A stretch of 64,000 nucleotides of DNA from Streptomyces rapamycinicus NRRL 5491 (GTDB lineage: Bacteria; Actinomycetota; Actinomycetes; Streptomycetales; Streptomycetaceae), in contig NZ_CP085193.1 of NCBI RefSeq assembly GCF_024298965.1, forward strand, positions 372,001 to 436,000. Direction: 5' to 3'. Shown here one piece after another: positions 43,396 through 52,683 of the stretch (positions within the stretch are counted from its first letter, which is position 1; each line of letters opens with the position of its first letter). The notes below the pieces were generated by a model. The model saw only the letters and a list, made by a program, of their open reading frames with translations. It was not told the DNA's origin and did no database searches. Made by a program: the position numbers and the translations under genes.

Positions 43396-44778
43396 GTGCC
43401 GTGCGTAACCTCATCGGCCGCGTCTGAAGCACCCACCGCTGATACAACAGCCCAAGCCGACGATGCTAAAACCGCGCCTATCCGCGCAGCCTCTAAGCCG
43501 TCCATTCCGTTCGCGCGAGAACTCCGGCAGCGACGCCTCGATGCCGGCCCGACCCTCACGGAACTGGCCGTGCGGGTCCACTACAGCAAAGGGCAGCTGA
43601 GCAAGGTCGAGCGTGGGATCAAGGCTCCCAGTCGTGACCTTGCTCGTCTGTGCGATGCCGTCCTCGAGGCCGGGGGCGCACTCGTGGCACTGCTGCCGGA
43701 CCCGGCCACCGACACCCGTACTGAGGAGCCAGATGGTTTCGACGAGGAGGTATGGCTGATGCAGCTGTCCACTGACGGCGGCAGCTGGTTCAAGCCCGTG
43801 TCCCGCAGGCAGGTGGTGAGCGCGGGCGCCGCCTCATTGATGAGTCTGGGTGCGGGCAGCTCGGAAGCCTTGTCCACACGGGGTGGCGCGCAGGTGCTGG
43901 AGGTGTCCCGTTCGCTGTTCGACCACTATCGGCGCCTCGGCCAGACGGTCGGTCCGGGATTCCTTCTCCCCGGCCTCATCGCGCAGACGCACACGTTGCG
44001 AGAGACGTCCACCCACGCCGACCCGCAGACCCGCCAGCAACTGCTCGCGCTCGGCTCCCGATATGCGGAGTACGTCGGTTGGCTGGTGCAGGAGTCCGGC
44101 GACGAACGAGCTGCGTTGTGGTGGACACAGCGTGCCGTGGACCTGGCGGCCGCTGGTGGTGACCGGCATCTGGCCGGGTACGCCCTGGTGCGCCGGGCCC
44201 TGGTCACGCTGTACCGCGAGGACGCGAAGGAGACCATCGCGCTGGCACGGCAGGCCCAGGACAGCAGCCTTCCCCCACGCATTCGGGGGCTTGCCGCCCA
44301 ACGTGAAGCCCAGGGACATGCGATCGCCGGCGACCGAGACGCTTGTCTGCGCGCCCTCGACCGAGCCCGCGAGCTACTCGCACGCCATACCCCGGACTCC
44401 GACACGCCTGTCATCGGAACCATGCATCTACCCGATCCGGTGGGCATGATCACGGGCTGGTGTCTTTACGACCTGGGGCGTCCACACGAGGCAGCCGAGG
44501 CCCTGGACCAACAGCTGACACGAGTTCCCCCAGACGCCCTGCGCACTCAGGTCCGCTACGGGGTACGGCGCGCTCTCGCGCATGCGGCGGCTGGCAACCT
44601 CGAACGCGCCTGTGACATCACAGCCCAATTGCTCGGCGGTGCCGCTGCGGTAAGTTCCGCCACCATCTCAGCCGACCTGCGCCGTCTCGCACACACTCTG
44701 GGCCGCCATCCACGCAATCCATCGGTCCGCGCGCTGGCACCGCAGCTCGGCACATCCTTACGGCTGATCATGCCATGA
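43396..44778 (+). CDS. XRE-family regulator with TPR-like C-terminal region
   Basis: About 460 residues. A helix-turn-helix lies at 38-90 (IPFARELRQRRLDAGPTLTE, HYSKGQLSKVERGIKAPS); then a twin-Arg stretch SRRQVVSAGAASLMSLGAG and a long helical region with TPR-like pairs (YAEYVGWLVQESGDERAALW, YALVRRALVTLYREDAKETI, HEAAEALDQQL). Such proteins are common Streptomyces regulators or signalling scaffolds. The stop overlaps the next start region (ATGA at 44775), so it is coupled to the TIR protein. The start (GTG 43396) is uncertain. Confidence 0.78.
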   Translation: MPCVTSSAASEAPTADTTAQADDAKTAPIRAASKPSIPFARELRQRRLDAGPTLTELAVRVHYSKGQLSKVERGIKAPSRDLARLCDAVLEAGGALVALLPDPATDTRTEEPDGFDEEVWLMQLSTDGGSWFKPVSRRQVVSAGAASLMSLGAGSSEALSTRGGAQVLEVSRSLFDHYRRLGQTVGPGFLLPGLIAQTHTLRETSTHADPQTRQQLLALGSRYAEYVGWLVQESGDERAALWWTQRAVDLAAAGGDRHLAGYALVRRALVTLYREDAKETIALARQAQDSSLPPRIRGLAAQREAQGHAIAGDRDACLRALDRARELLARHTPDSDTPVIGTMHLPDPVGMITGWCLYDLGRPHEAAEALDQQLTRVPPDALRTQVRYGVRRALAHAAAGNLERACDITAQLLGGAAAVSSATISADLRRLAHTLGRHPRNPSVRALAPQLGTSLRLIMP

Positions 44779-44792
44779 GAGAGGAGACAAAC

Positions 44793-45533
44793 ATGGCCGA
44801 GGTATTCATCAACTACCGTACGGGCGACGGAGAGAAGACGGCTGCCCTGATCAAAAGGGAGCTGTCATACCGCTTCGGCGAGAACAGTGCATTCCGTGCC
44901 TCGGAATCGATAGCACCCGGCACGCGCTACCCCGAGGAGTTAATCCGAAGCGTTCGGCGCAGCGCCCTTTTGCTGGCTGTGATCGGGCCGGCCTGGACAC
45001 GTTTCGCTGAGCTGCATCGGTCGGACGACTGGGTCCGCAGGGAAATCCTCGAGGCGTTCGACTGCGGAGTGCCGGTCGTCCCCGTACTCGAGGGACGGAA
45101 GACGGAACGGCTGAATGGAGCCGATCTTCCACCCGAGCTGGGGCGACTCGCTGAGGTGCAGTCCGTCCGGCTGGACATGCAGAACGCCGTGGCGGATCTC
45201 AGGCGCCTCGGCGACGTGGTCGCCGACATGGTGCCATCGCTCAAGGCACACGAGCGCCACGACCGGTCTTCCCCCGACGCCGGCGCGGTGAGCAACGCGA
45301 CGGGTGAGGTCAACGGCACAGCGGTACAGAGCCGGGACATCACCGGGGACGTGGGCACCGTAATCAAGGGCAGCTCGGGTCCGGTACACACGGGGAAAGG
45401 CGACATCTACAACAACTCACGCCACATCTCCGGCGGGCGACACTTCTCCGGCCACGGTATGACGTATTTCGAAGGGGACAATCGGGGAGGAATTCACCAG
45501 CGCTTCAGTGAGCGTTTTCAGCAGGGCCACTGA
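44793..45533 (+). CDS. TIR-domain protein with RHIM-like linker motif; C-terminus altered by IS
   Basis: 246 residues. The TIR domain covers about 1-140: AEVFINYRTGDGEKTAALIK, FRASESIAPGTRYPEELI, LLAVIGPAWT, and DDWVRREILEAF with Glu84 at the NADase position. Residues 168-187 contain NGTAVQSRDITGDV, like actinobacterial amyloid signalling (BASS3/RHIM-like) motifs; a Gly-rich tail follows (GPVHTGKGDIYNN, HISGGRHFSGHG). The last eight or so residues are encoded by the end of an IS. ATG at 44793 follows GAGGAG by 8 bases. Coupled with the XRE gene; possible immune or cell-death function. Confidence 0.8.
   Translation: MAEVFINYRTGDGEKTAALIKRELSYRFGENSAFRASESIAPGTRYPEELIRSVRRSALLLAVIGPAWTRFAELHRSDDWVRREILEAFDCGVPVVPVLEGRKTERLNGADLPPELGRLAEVQSVRLDMQNAVADLRRLGDVVADMVPSLKAHERHDRSSPDAGAVSNATGEVNGTAVQSRDITGDVGTVIKGSSGPVHTGKGDIYNNSRHISGGRHFSGHGMTYFEGDNRGGIHQRFSERFQQGH
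45506..45522 (+). repeat. Left inverted end of IS112-type element
   Basis: CAGTGAGCGTTTTCAGC; pairs with the right end with one mismatch. Confidence 0.65.
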
Positions 45534-45630
45534 TCGGGTGACGGCGATGGTGGTGAGCAGGCCGCAACGCACAAGGCTCCCGTGCCGTTGAGGGAGGTGT
45601 TCGAAGTCTCAACCCACCGGCACAGGAGCC

Positions 45631-46383
45631 TTGTTGGTTTCCTATCCTGCCGCACTCGACTTGCCGCACGCGCTGGTCGAGTGGGTCACCATGCTCATCG
45701 TCACCCGTGAGGGTGACCGCCGCTGCAAGCTCCCGCCGCACAAGCGGGCCCTGGTCGCGCTGGTGTACCTGCGCAAGCACGACACCCTCGCGCAGCTCGC
45801 CGCCGGCTTCGGTATCTCAGTGGGCACCGCCCACGCCTACACCCGGGCGGTCGTCGATCTCCTTGCCGCACGGGCTCCCGGCCTGCTGAAGGTACTGCGG
45901 GAGAACGATCCGGACTTTGTCCTGCTGGACGGCACCATCGCCGAGTGCGACCGCGTCGGTGACAGCCGTGCCGACTACTCCGCCAAACACCGCCGGCACG
46001 GCGTGAACGTCCAGGTCGTCACGGACCCGGGCGGGCACGTGCTGTGGATCTCACCTGCCCTGCCTGGACGAGCCCACGACCTGACCGCGGCCCGCACCCA
46101 CCGGATCATCCGAATCTGGGAACGCCAGGGCGTCCCGGTGCTGGCCGACCGTGCCTATCAGGGCGCTGGCCCCTGGGTGACCACCGGCCTCAAGCGCCCG
46201 CCCGGCGGCGAACTCACCCTCACCCAGCGGACCGTCAACCGCGCACTCGCCCAGGCCCGCGCACCTGTCGAACGGGGCATGGCTCAGCTGAAGTCCTGGC
46301 GCATCTTCCGCAAGTCACGCATCAGCCCCAACCGGATGACGTCCATCGCCAAAGCCGTCCTCACCCTGGAGAGGCAACGCTGA
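45631..46383 (+). CDS. IS5-family (IS112-like, DDE_4) transposase
   Basis: 250 residues, intact. N-terminal helix-turn-helix-like region ([38 protein letters not shown]), then the DDE core: [14 protein letters not shown] (Asp), [20 protein letters not shown] (Asp) and [14 protein letters not shown] (Glu). TTG start follows AGGAG. The frame is complete, so it may be functional. Confidence 0.85.
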   Translation: MLVSYPAALDLPHALVEWVTMLIVTREGDRRCKLPPHKRALVALVYLRKHDTLAQLAAGFGISVGTAHAYTRAVVDLLAARAPGLLKVLRENDPDFVLLDGTIAECDRVGDSRADYSAKHRRHGVNVQVVTDPGGHVLWISPALPGRAHDLTAARTHRIIRIWERQGVPVLADRAYQGAGPWVTTGLKRPPGGELTLTQRTVNRALAQARAPVERGMAQLKSWRIFRKSRISPNRMTSIAKAVLTLERQR

Positions 46384-46395
46384 AAACGCTCATTG
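46379..46395 (-). repeat. Right inverted end of IS112-type element
   Basis: GCTGAAAACGCTCATTG, overlapping the transposase stop codon; reverse complement of the left end except for one base. Confidence 0.65.
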
Positions 46396-46439
46396 TTCTC
46401 CAAGGGGGACGGTTACACCTCGCCCGGCGGGCGGGCCAG

Positions 46440-47390
46440 TCAGAGGTCGAGTACGAGCTGGGGGGTGAGAGACCGGGAGACGCACGGCAGGATCCGGTCG
46501 CCTGCCGCCCGTTCCTCCTCGGTGAGCACCGAATCACGGTGGTCCGGGCGGCCCTCGAGTACGGCCGTCTCACAGGTACCGCAGGTGCCTTCCTCGCATG
46601 AAGTCAGCACGTCCACGCCCGCCTCGGTCAGCACGTCCACAATGGATTGCTCGACGGGCACCGTCAGCTCGAGTCCGGTCGAGGCGATCAGGACCGTGAA
46701 CGGCGAATTCCCCCGTGGGGAGTCGATCTCCTTCGGCGAAAACCGTTCCGTGCGCAGGCGAGTTCCGCGACGTGCGCACACTGCCTCGGCCGCGCGGATC
46801 AGCGGCTCGGGTCCGCAGCAGTAGACGTAAGTCTCCGGCGGCACATCGCCGAGCGTGGACTCGAGGTCGATCGGGCCGCCTGCGTCGGACGGGAGCAGGT
46901 GCACCCTGCTCGCGTCGACGGCCCGCAGCTCATCGACATAGGCCATGGAGGCTCGGGTCCGGCCGCCGTAATGCAGCGACCAGTCAGCACCGTCGCGGGA
47001 CACACTGCGGATCATGGGCAGCAGCGGCGTGATCCCGATGCCACCCGCCACGAACACGTAGCGGGGACCCGGTTCCAGCGGGAAGTGGTTGCGGGGACCG
47101 CCAACCAGGACCCGGTCACCCTCGTGGAGCCACTCGTGCAGCCACGCCGATCCGCCCCGGCTCTCGGCCTGGCGCAGAACGGCGATCCGGTAGCTCGTGC
47201 GATCGCCGGGGTCACCGCACAGCGAGTACTGGCGGACAATTCCGGCTGCGGTCACGACGTCGATGTGGGCGCCGGGCTGCCATTCCGGTAGATGGCCGCT
47301 GTCGACAGGGTGCAGCTCGAACTCGACCACACCGAGGGCGACAGTCCGGCGGCTGCCGATGGTGAGCTGGAGATCCGCGGAGCCGTTCAT
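46440..47390 (-). CDS. PDR/VanB-type oxidoreductase (FMN/NAD reductase plus 2Fe-2S)
   Basis: 316 residues of the phthalate-dioxygenase-reductase class. Flavin domain at 1-100 (QPGAHIDVVTA, RQYSLCGDP), NAD domain (YVFVAGGIGITPLLPMI, VYCCGPEPLI), and C-terminal plant-type ferredoxin SCEEGTCGTCETAVLEG with a distal Cys in ILPCVSRS. It passes NAD(P)H electrons to an oxygenase. Its start overlaps the stop of the P450 gene (ATGA), making it the probable P450 reductase. Confidence 0.9.
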   Translation of the reverse strand: MNGSADLQLTIGSRRTVALGVVEFELHPVDSGHLPEWQPGAHIDVVTAAGIVRQYSLCGDPGDRTSYRIAVLRQAESRGGSAWLHEWLHEGDRVLVGGPRNHFPLEPGPRYVFVAGGIGITPLLPMIRSVSRDGADWSLHYGGRTRASMAYVDELRAVDASRVHLLPSDAGGPIDLESTLGDVPPETYVYCCGPEPLIRAAEAVCARRGTRLRTERFSPKEIDSPRGNSPFTVLIASTGLELTVPVEQSIVDVLTEAGVDVLTSCEEGTCGTCETAVLEGRPDHRDSVLTEEERAAGDRILPCVSRSLTPQLVLDL

Positions 47391-48571
47391 GCCGAAATTT
47401 CCGGGGTGAAGGCCACCGGCAGAGCGAAGTGGGTCATCAGCGATCCGCCGACCAGGCCACTTTCGACCGGCTCCCCGTCGAGACTAAGGTCCGGCAGCCG
47501 GTCGAGGAGACGGCCGAGGGCGATCCGGAGTTCGGCCCGGGCGAGGTGCTGGCCCTGGCAGACATGCGGTCCCGCCCCGAAACTCAGGTGCCGGTTACGG
47601 GTCCGGCCTCGGTCGAATGTCTCCGGGTCGCTGAATTCCCGCGGATCCCGGTTGGCGGCCGCGAGGTCGAGCAGAACACGGCCGCCCGCGGCGAGTTCCC
47701 GGTCGCCGAACTGGACTGGGCACCGGAGCGTGCGCGCGAACAGTTGCAGTGGTGTGGTCAGGCGTAGGCTCTCCTCGATCACCCGCGGCAGCCCGCGTCG
47801 GTCGGTGAGGAGATCGTCTCGCAGGCCGGGCACGGTGAGCACGTTCCGGATGAGACCGCCGAGGGCGGATCCCGTCGAGTGGTGGCCGCCGACTATGTAG
47901 GCCAGCATCAGTCCGGTGGCGGCGGCCTCGTCGATCTCCTTGCCCTGTACGACGCCACTCGCCAGCTCGGTGAGCATGTCGTCGCGGGGGTTCTCCCGGC
48001 GGTCGGCCAGCCAGCGCTGCGTGTGTTCAGAGAATTCGGTAAACCGCGCCGGGAACTCCTCGGAACCCATGGCGGCGAACAGCGCCGCCGCGACGGCGCG
48101 GGCACGCACCGCCTCGGCCTGGTCGAGCCCGATCATCCGCCCGATCACGATCGCGGGCAGGGGTTCTGTCAGCTGGCCGACGAGGTCGGCCTTGCCGACG
48201 GTCGCGAAGTCATCGATCAGAAGGTCGACGACCTCGGTGATGACCGATTCGAGCCCTCGCACGGCGCGCGGAGTCAGCGGGCCGTCGAGAACGCGCCGCC
48301 ACTCGGAGTGCTCGGGCTCATCGAACTCCAGCGCGGGGATCGGTGGCAACACCCCGCTGGGCGGAATGCGCACACCGTCGGCCGAAGAGAACGCTTCTGT
48401 GCCGTTCAGCGCGGCGCGGACATCGGCGTAGCGGGTCAGGAAGTCGAATCCGCCATGCCGGTCACTGTGCACGACGGGGCAGGCTTCGCGCATGTCCGCA
48501 TGAGCCCGGCGAACATCCGTGGCGGACAGGGTCCCGTCGAAGTGATCGAGGGCGGGATCTGCGGTAGTCAT
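47387..48571 (-). CDS. Cytochrome P450
   Basis: 394 residues of a soluble bacterial P450. The heme motif LSFGAGPHVCQGQHLARAE holds the Cys ligand, the K helix is VIEESLRL, and the I helix reads AYIVGGHHSTGSALGG. In most P450s this helix has acid-Thr (AGxDT or AGHET); here the acid is replaced by His and the next residue is Ser. AAGGAG precedes the ATG at 48571. With the fused PDR-type reductase it forms a two-protein system similar in logic to aromatic O-demethylases. Confidence 0.92.
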   Translation of the reverse strand: MTTADPALDHFDGTLSATDVRRAHADMREACPVVHSDRHGGFDFLTRYADVRAALNGTEAFSSADGVRIPPSGVLPPIPALEFDEPEHSEWRRVLDGPLTPRAVRGLESVITEVVDLLIDDFATVGKADLVGQLTEPLPAIVIGRMIGLDQAEAVRARAVAAALFAAMGSEEFPARFTEFSEHTQRWLADRRENPRDDMLTELASGVVQGKEIDEAAATGLMLAYIVGGHHSTGSALGGLIRNVLTVPGLRDDLLTDRRGLPRVIEESLRLTTPLQLFARTLRCPVQFGDRELAAGGRVLLDLAAANRDPREFSDPETFDRGRTRNRHLSFGAGPHVCQGQHLARAELRIALGRLLDRLPDLSLDGEPVESGLVGGSLMTHFALPVAFTPEISA

Positions 48572-48639
48572 GGTAGCTCCTTCGTCTGCACTGACGATGC
48601 GCCAAGTGTGGTGGCGGGCGGCTGGAGGGGCTATCCGCT

Positions 48640-49620
48640 CTACGCGGGCCTGTCCGCCGTGCGCGAGGCGTACAGGGTGGTCGACGGCGTGATTCCGTAA
48701 CGCAGGCGGTAGTCGCGTGCGAACCGGCCGAGATGGTAAAATCCACACGCCAGCGCGATGTCGGCGACCGAGCTGGCAGTGTCGGCCGAGGACAGCATCC
48801 GGTGCGCACGGTCCAGGCCCAGCTCGCGCAGATAGCCCGTCACCGTCGTGCCAAAGCGCGATCGGAAGCCTTCCTGCAACGTTCGCAGGCTCACCCCCGC
48901 TGTGTGGGCCAGTTCCTCGAGCGTTATCGGTGCCGCCGGGTCCGCGATGATGACCTCGGCGGCGATGCCGGCCGCGCGATACCCGCGGGCGCCGCCGCTG
49001 CGGAACATCGCCTGGGTGCGGTCGTGCGGTTGGGCGAGCAGGAGTGCCGTGACCAGCGTGCGCTCCAGTTCGAGACCCGCACGCGGCGGCAGGATGCCGG
49101 TGTCGAACCGGTCCACTGTGTCCACGGCAAGCCGAAGCAGACCGGGCCACGGCGAGTCGGCGGGTACTTCCAGCCCGAAAGCCAGGCTGTCGGCGGGCTC
49201 GGCGCTGAGGCTGGAATAGGCCCGCTCGACCACGTCCCGGGGCAGCTTGGAGGCGACCTGCACGGTTCCGGGCGCGAAGCGCAGGCGCAACCGCTCACCA
49301 GGCGAGACGACACACGCCTGCCCGGGCCCGGCCCGACACCTGCCGCGTTCCGTGACCACGTCCATCGCCCCGTCCAGGATGAGCTGGAGTGTGTAGTACT
49401 CCATGGGAGCGAGCGCCGTCACCTCCGCCTCGCCGTAGTACACGGCGTACAGCAGCGTCGAGGAACCGACGTCCACGGCATGCAGTCGGGCGCCGAAGTC
49501 CCGGGGCCGTATCACGCGAAGCCGGTGCGACGACATCACGCGCCCAGCCGTGGCCTCGGCCTCATCGAGGTCGGTTGTCCGCAGCCGCGTATACCGGTGC
49601 AGTGGCAGCAGAGTTGTCAT
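48640..49620 (-). CDS. AraC-family transcriptional regulator
   Basis: 326 residues. An AraC_binding_2-type sensor at the N-terminus (STLLYAVYYGEAEVTALAPM, LQLILDGAMDVV) and two helix-turn-helix motifs at the C-terminus (TLEELAHTAGVSLRTLQEGF, SSVADIALACGFYHLGRFAR). GGAGG lies 7 bases before ATG 49620. It lies just upstream of the P450-reductase pair on the same strand and is likely their activator. Confidence 0.88.
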   Translation of the reverse strand: MTTLLPLHRYTRLRTTDLDEAEATAGRVMSSHRLRVIRPRDFGARLHAVDVGSSTLLYAVYYGEAEVTALAPMEYYTLQLILDGAMDVVTERGRCRAGPGQACVVSPGERLRLRFAPGTVQVASKLPRDVVERAYSSLSAEPADSLAFGLEVPADSPWPGLLRLAVDTVDRFDTGILPPRAGLELERTLVTALLLAQPHDRTQAMFRSGGARGYRAAGIAAEVIIADPAAPITLEELAHTAGVSLRTLQEGFRSRFGTTVTGYLRELGLDRAHRMLSSADTASSVADIALACGFYHLGRFARDYRLRYGITPSTTLYASRTADRPA

Positions 49621-49831
49621 CACGCATCCTCCGTTCGCGAGCGTGGACTCAGGCGGGACGCTCGGCCACGCGGCGTTGGACAGCGCCAGGGCCCGCGCGG
49701 CGCTGCGCCACGTTCTACGGCGCCGAGGAGTCGCGCCGCAGCGCCCGTGCGGCCACGGCGCTGGCGCCCTCGTCGGGCACCGTCAGCGGCGTACGGCGGC
49801 CCCTTCGGCGCGGAGCCACGGTCCGCGGGCG

Positions 49832-51502
49832 CTAGCTCGGCTCGTCCCCGAACGTCTCGGCGATCACCCGCAGGCGGCGGCGGTCGACCTTGCCGACCTG
49901 GCTGATCCGTGGCATTTCCGGTAGCACGACGATCCGCTCCGGCCACTTGTACTTCGCGACCTCAAGACGCTCGAAGTGCGCTTGCACCTCGGCGAGATCG
50001 ATCTCCAGGCCGTTCCGGGTGACGACGAAGGCGCACGCCCGCTCACCCAGCCGAGCGTCCGGCATCGCCACCAGGGCAGCCTCGACGACCGCGTCGTGAG
50101 AGCTGAGGAGGAGCTCGATCTCCTCAGTGTTGATCTTTTCGCCACCGCGGCTGATCATGTCCTTGATACGGCCCTCGACGGTGTAGCACCGGACGCCGGC
50201 GATGGTCCGTTCCGCCATGAGGTCACCGGTGCGATAAAGGCCGTCGGAGGTGAAGGCTCGCCGATTATGCTCGGCCGCGTCGTAGTAGCCACACAGGGTG
50301 TACGGGCCACGAGCACAGAGTTCGCCCACTTCGCCGGGTGCCACCTCCTTCTCGGTCCCCGGCTCGTACAGCCGGATCTCGTCCGCGGGCGAGATCGGCA
50401 CCCCGACGCTCGCAGCGCGGGCCTCGAGCGGGAAGTCGAGCGGGGTGGTGAGGCAGAGTCCCTCGCTCATCCCGAAGATCTGCCCAGCCCAGATCCCCTG
50501 TGCGTCCAGTACTGCCATGTGCCGGTGGGGCACCTTCTTTCCGCTGAACAGCACCCGCCGCAGCGTCGTGGCGGCCGCCAGGCCCGGGTCCATGGCGAGA
50601 TCGAAGAGGAACGGACCGAGCAGGACATCCGTCGCCCCGTTCTGGACGACGAGGTCGAGCGCGGTCGAGGCGTCGGGCACACCGAGTACGAGGGTCGCCC
50701 CGACGCTGTGCGGGCCCTGCAGACCGATGATGATGCCCGCGTTATGCGCGATCGGCATCAAGAACGCGATGCGGTCCCCAGGCCCCCAACCTAGGGCACG
50801 GGCGAGGCTCGCGCCGTAGTGCCAGTAGGGAGCCTGCAGGCACGGGATCACCTTGGGCACCCCCGTGGTCCCGCCAGAGAGCTGGAACACCGCCAGTGAC
50901 TGCATTCCGAGTCCGGCCTGGATGCCTTCGACGACCCTGCGGGCCTCGGCACTGTCGATGTCGTCTCCCAGCCGGTCCAGTTCGACGGCTCGGGGGTCGT
51001 CTGCCGGCCCGTCGGAGACCAGGACCGTGCGTTCCACGCCTGCTGCCGCGGCCTGGGCGAAGGCGAAGCGGACAAGGTCGAAGCGGGGATCACGGGCTGC
51101 GACGAGGTGCGCGACGGGACGGGTCTGTCGCGCGATCTCCCCGATCTCGTGCCCGCGATGTAGTGGGAGGGTGCACACGGGCAGAAGTCCGGCTTTGAGC
51201 AGGGCGTACCAGGCGATCACGGTGTTGGTGGTGTTGTGCACCTGTAGCAGCACCGCTCCGCCCGGACTCAGTCCGAGCCGGTGGAGGCCCGCAGCGCGTT
51301 GGTCGGTGATGCGGTCCAGCTCAGCGAAGGTCAACCGGATGTCACCGCACACCACTGCGTCCCGGTCGCCGTGTTCCTGGGCGATGGAGTGGAGGTGCTC
51401 GGCAATGCTGGGTGATCTCCACAGCCCCTCGCGGACGTAGCGGGCCTCCGCCTCGATGGAGTAGCGGACGAGTTTGTCGGGAGTGTCGGGAGCAAGCGTC
51501 AT
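49832..51502 (-). CDS. Aryl-acid AMP ligase / acyl-CoA synthetase
   Basis: 556 residues of the adenylate-forming family, closest in pattern to 2,3-dihydroxybenzoate- or salicylate-AMP ligases. Core motifs: FQLSGGTTGVPK (P-loop), IFGMSEGLCLTTPLD, YRTGDLMAERTI, EGRIKDMISRGGEKINTEEI and the C-terminal lysine in VGKVDRRRLR. It probably activates an aromatic acid to its AMP ester or CoA thioester. It follows the FAD hydroxylase gene by 41 bases in the operon. Confidence 0.88.
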   Translation of the reverse strand: MTLAPDTPDKLVRYSIEAEARYVREGLWRSPSIAEHLHSIAQEHGDRDAVVCGDIRLTFAELDRITDQRAAGLHRLGLSPGGAVLLQVHNTTNTVIAWYALLKAGLLPVCTLPLHRGHEIGEIARQTRPVAHLVAARDPRFDLVRFAFAQAAAAGVERTVLVSDGPADDPRAVELDRLGDDIDSAEARRVVEGIQAGLGMQSLAVFQLSGGTTGVPKVIPCLQAPYWHYGASLARALGWGPGDRIAFLMPIAHNAGIIIGLQGPHSVGATLVLGVPDASTALDLVVQNGATDVLLGPFLFDLAMDPGLAAATTLRRVLFSGKKVPHRHMAVLDAQGIWAGQIFGMSEGLCLTTPLDFPLEARAASVGVPISPADEIRLYEPGTEKEVAPGEVGELCARGPYTLCGYYDAAEHNRRAFTSDGLYRTGDLMAERTIAGVRCYTVEGRIKDMISRGGEKINTEEIELLLSSHDAVVEAALVAMPDARLGERACAFVVTRNGLEIDLAEVQAHFERLEVAKYKWPERIVVLPEMPRISQVGKVDRRRLRVIAETFGDEPS

Positions 51503-51543
51503 CGCATGTCTCTCCTCAAACGATCAAGCGGCATTGGGTGTGA

Positions 51544-52683
51544 TCAGCGCAGGTCGCGCTCGTAGCCGAGCACGACCTCGCGGTTCTCCCGCCGGAAGTC
51601 CCGGTAAGAGACCCGTCCGGTACGCATCAGGTACTCGAGTGCGAACTTCGTCGGATGGGTGATGGTGCGGGACGGGAGCCCCTCGTACCAGGCGATGCTG
51701 CGTTTCGCGGCGGCTTGGAAGGCGTCCGCGACGGGCTTGCGTACCCGCTCGAACTCTTTGAGCCCCACCTCAACGTCCCACTCCGCGCCGACCAGGGCTT
51801 GCGTGAGATAGACGGCATCACGCATCGCGAACCGGGTGCCGGACCCGATCGACGGGTGGACGGTGTGCAGAGCGTCCCCGATCAGCACCAGGTTTTGGTG
51901 GGTCCATCGTGCGCAACTGACGAACTTCGTCTGAAACCACGGAGAGTGATCGCTCCGCAGCGGTGCGCCGTCCAGCGAGTTGGCGAAGAGCTGCTCGCAC
52001 CGCTCTCGGGACTCGTCCTCGCTCATACCGGCGAAGCCAAGCCGGTCGAACGTCTCCTGGCCGACCTCCACCGTGAAGTTGCTCATCTCGGCCGAAAACC
52101 GAGAGGCATGGACCATGAGGACCCCGTATTCGCTGTTCCGCAGGATGATCGACGGCGGGTAGGGCTTCGGGGTGCCGTACCAGGCCAGCCAGTTGTCACC
52201 GAGTTCGACGCTGGGCTGGAAGTGGTTGGCGAAGCGCTCGCGGGTCCGGCTGTGGACCCCGTCGGCGCCGATCACGAGATCCCAGTCGGCCATGTTGTCT
52301 TCGGTCACAACCGTGTCGCAGTCGTGCGTGATGTGCACCCCGGCGGCGAGGGCGAACTTTTCCAGTATGGCCAGGAGTGACCAGCGTGCGTTGAGGTGGC
52401 TGCGGCCGACCTGAACCGGCACGTCGACGCCATCCAGGCTGATGACCATCCGATCGTGGCGGGTGTTTGTGGTGAGCGCGTCGATCACGTCCGGCGCGGC
52501 CGGCCGGAGCGTGTCGGCCGCGCTCTCGGTGAACGCCACGCCCCAGCCGTACGTCACTCCTTGCGGGTTCTGCTCCCTGAGATGGACCGTGGCGGTCGGG
52601 AGCGCTCGTTTGGCGATGATCGAGAAGAAGAGGCCTGCGGGCCCGCCGCCGACCACCAGGATCTTCATCGGCTTTCCGGACAT
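51544..52683 (-). CDS. FAD-dependent aromatic hydroxylase, salicylyl/anthraniloyl-CoA 5-hydroxylase-like
   Basis: 379 residues. ILVVGGGPAGLFFSIIAKRA binds ADP of FAD, LVIGADGVHSRTRERF is the DG motif, and NLVLIGDALHTVHPSIGSGT is the GD motif. YGWGVAFTES and WLAWYGTPKPYPP are typical of the SdgC/VioD-like group, which hydroxylates salicylyl- or anthraniloyl-CoA or indole substrates. The ATG shares its A with the stop of the flavodoxin gene. With the ligase it suggests a CoA-thioester hydroxylation route. Confidence 0.82.
   Translation of the reverse strand: MSGKPMKILVVGGGPAGLFFSIIAKRALPTATVHLREQNPQGVTYGWGVAFTESAADTLRPAAPDVIDALTTNTRHDRMVISLDGVDVPVQVGRSHLNARWSLLAILEKFALAAGVHITHDCDTVVTEDNMADWDLVIGADGVHSRTRERFANHFQPSVELGDNWLAWYGTPKPYPPSIILRNSEYGVLMVHASRFSAEMSNFTVEVGQETFDRLGFAGMSEDESRERCEQLFANSLDGAPLRSDHSPWFQTKFVSCARWTHQNLVLIGDALHTVHPSIGSGTRFAMRDAVYLTQALVGAEWDVEVGLKEFERVRKPVADAFQAAAKRSIAWYEGLPSRTITHPTKFALEYLMRTGRVSYRDFRRENREVVLGYERDLR

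Larger units (their letters stand above)
45506..46395 (+). mobile_element. IS5/IS112-type insertion sequence
   Basis: About 890 bp bounded by 17-bp inverted ends with 16 matches (45506-45522 and 46379-46395). The left end lies inside the TIR gene. A second, internal inverted repeat (ACAAGGCTCC at 45570-45579 and GGAGCCTTGT at 45626-45635) precedes the transposase. No clear target duplication was found. Confidence 0.7.
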
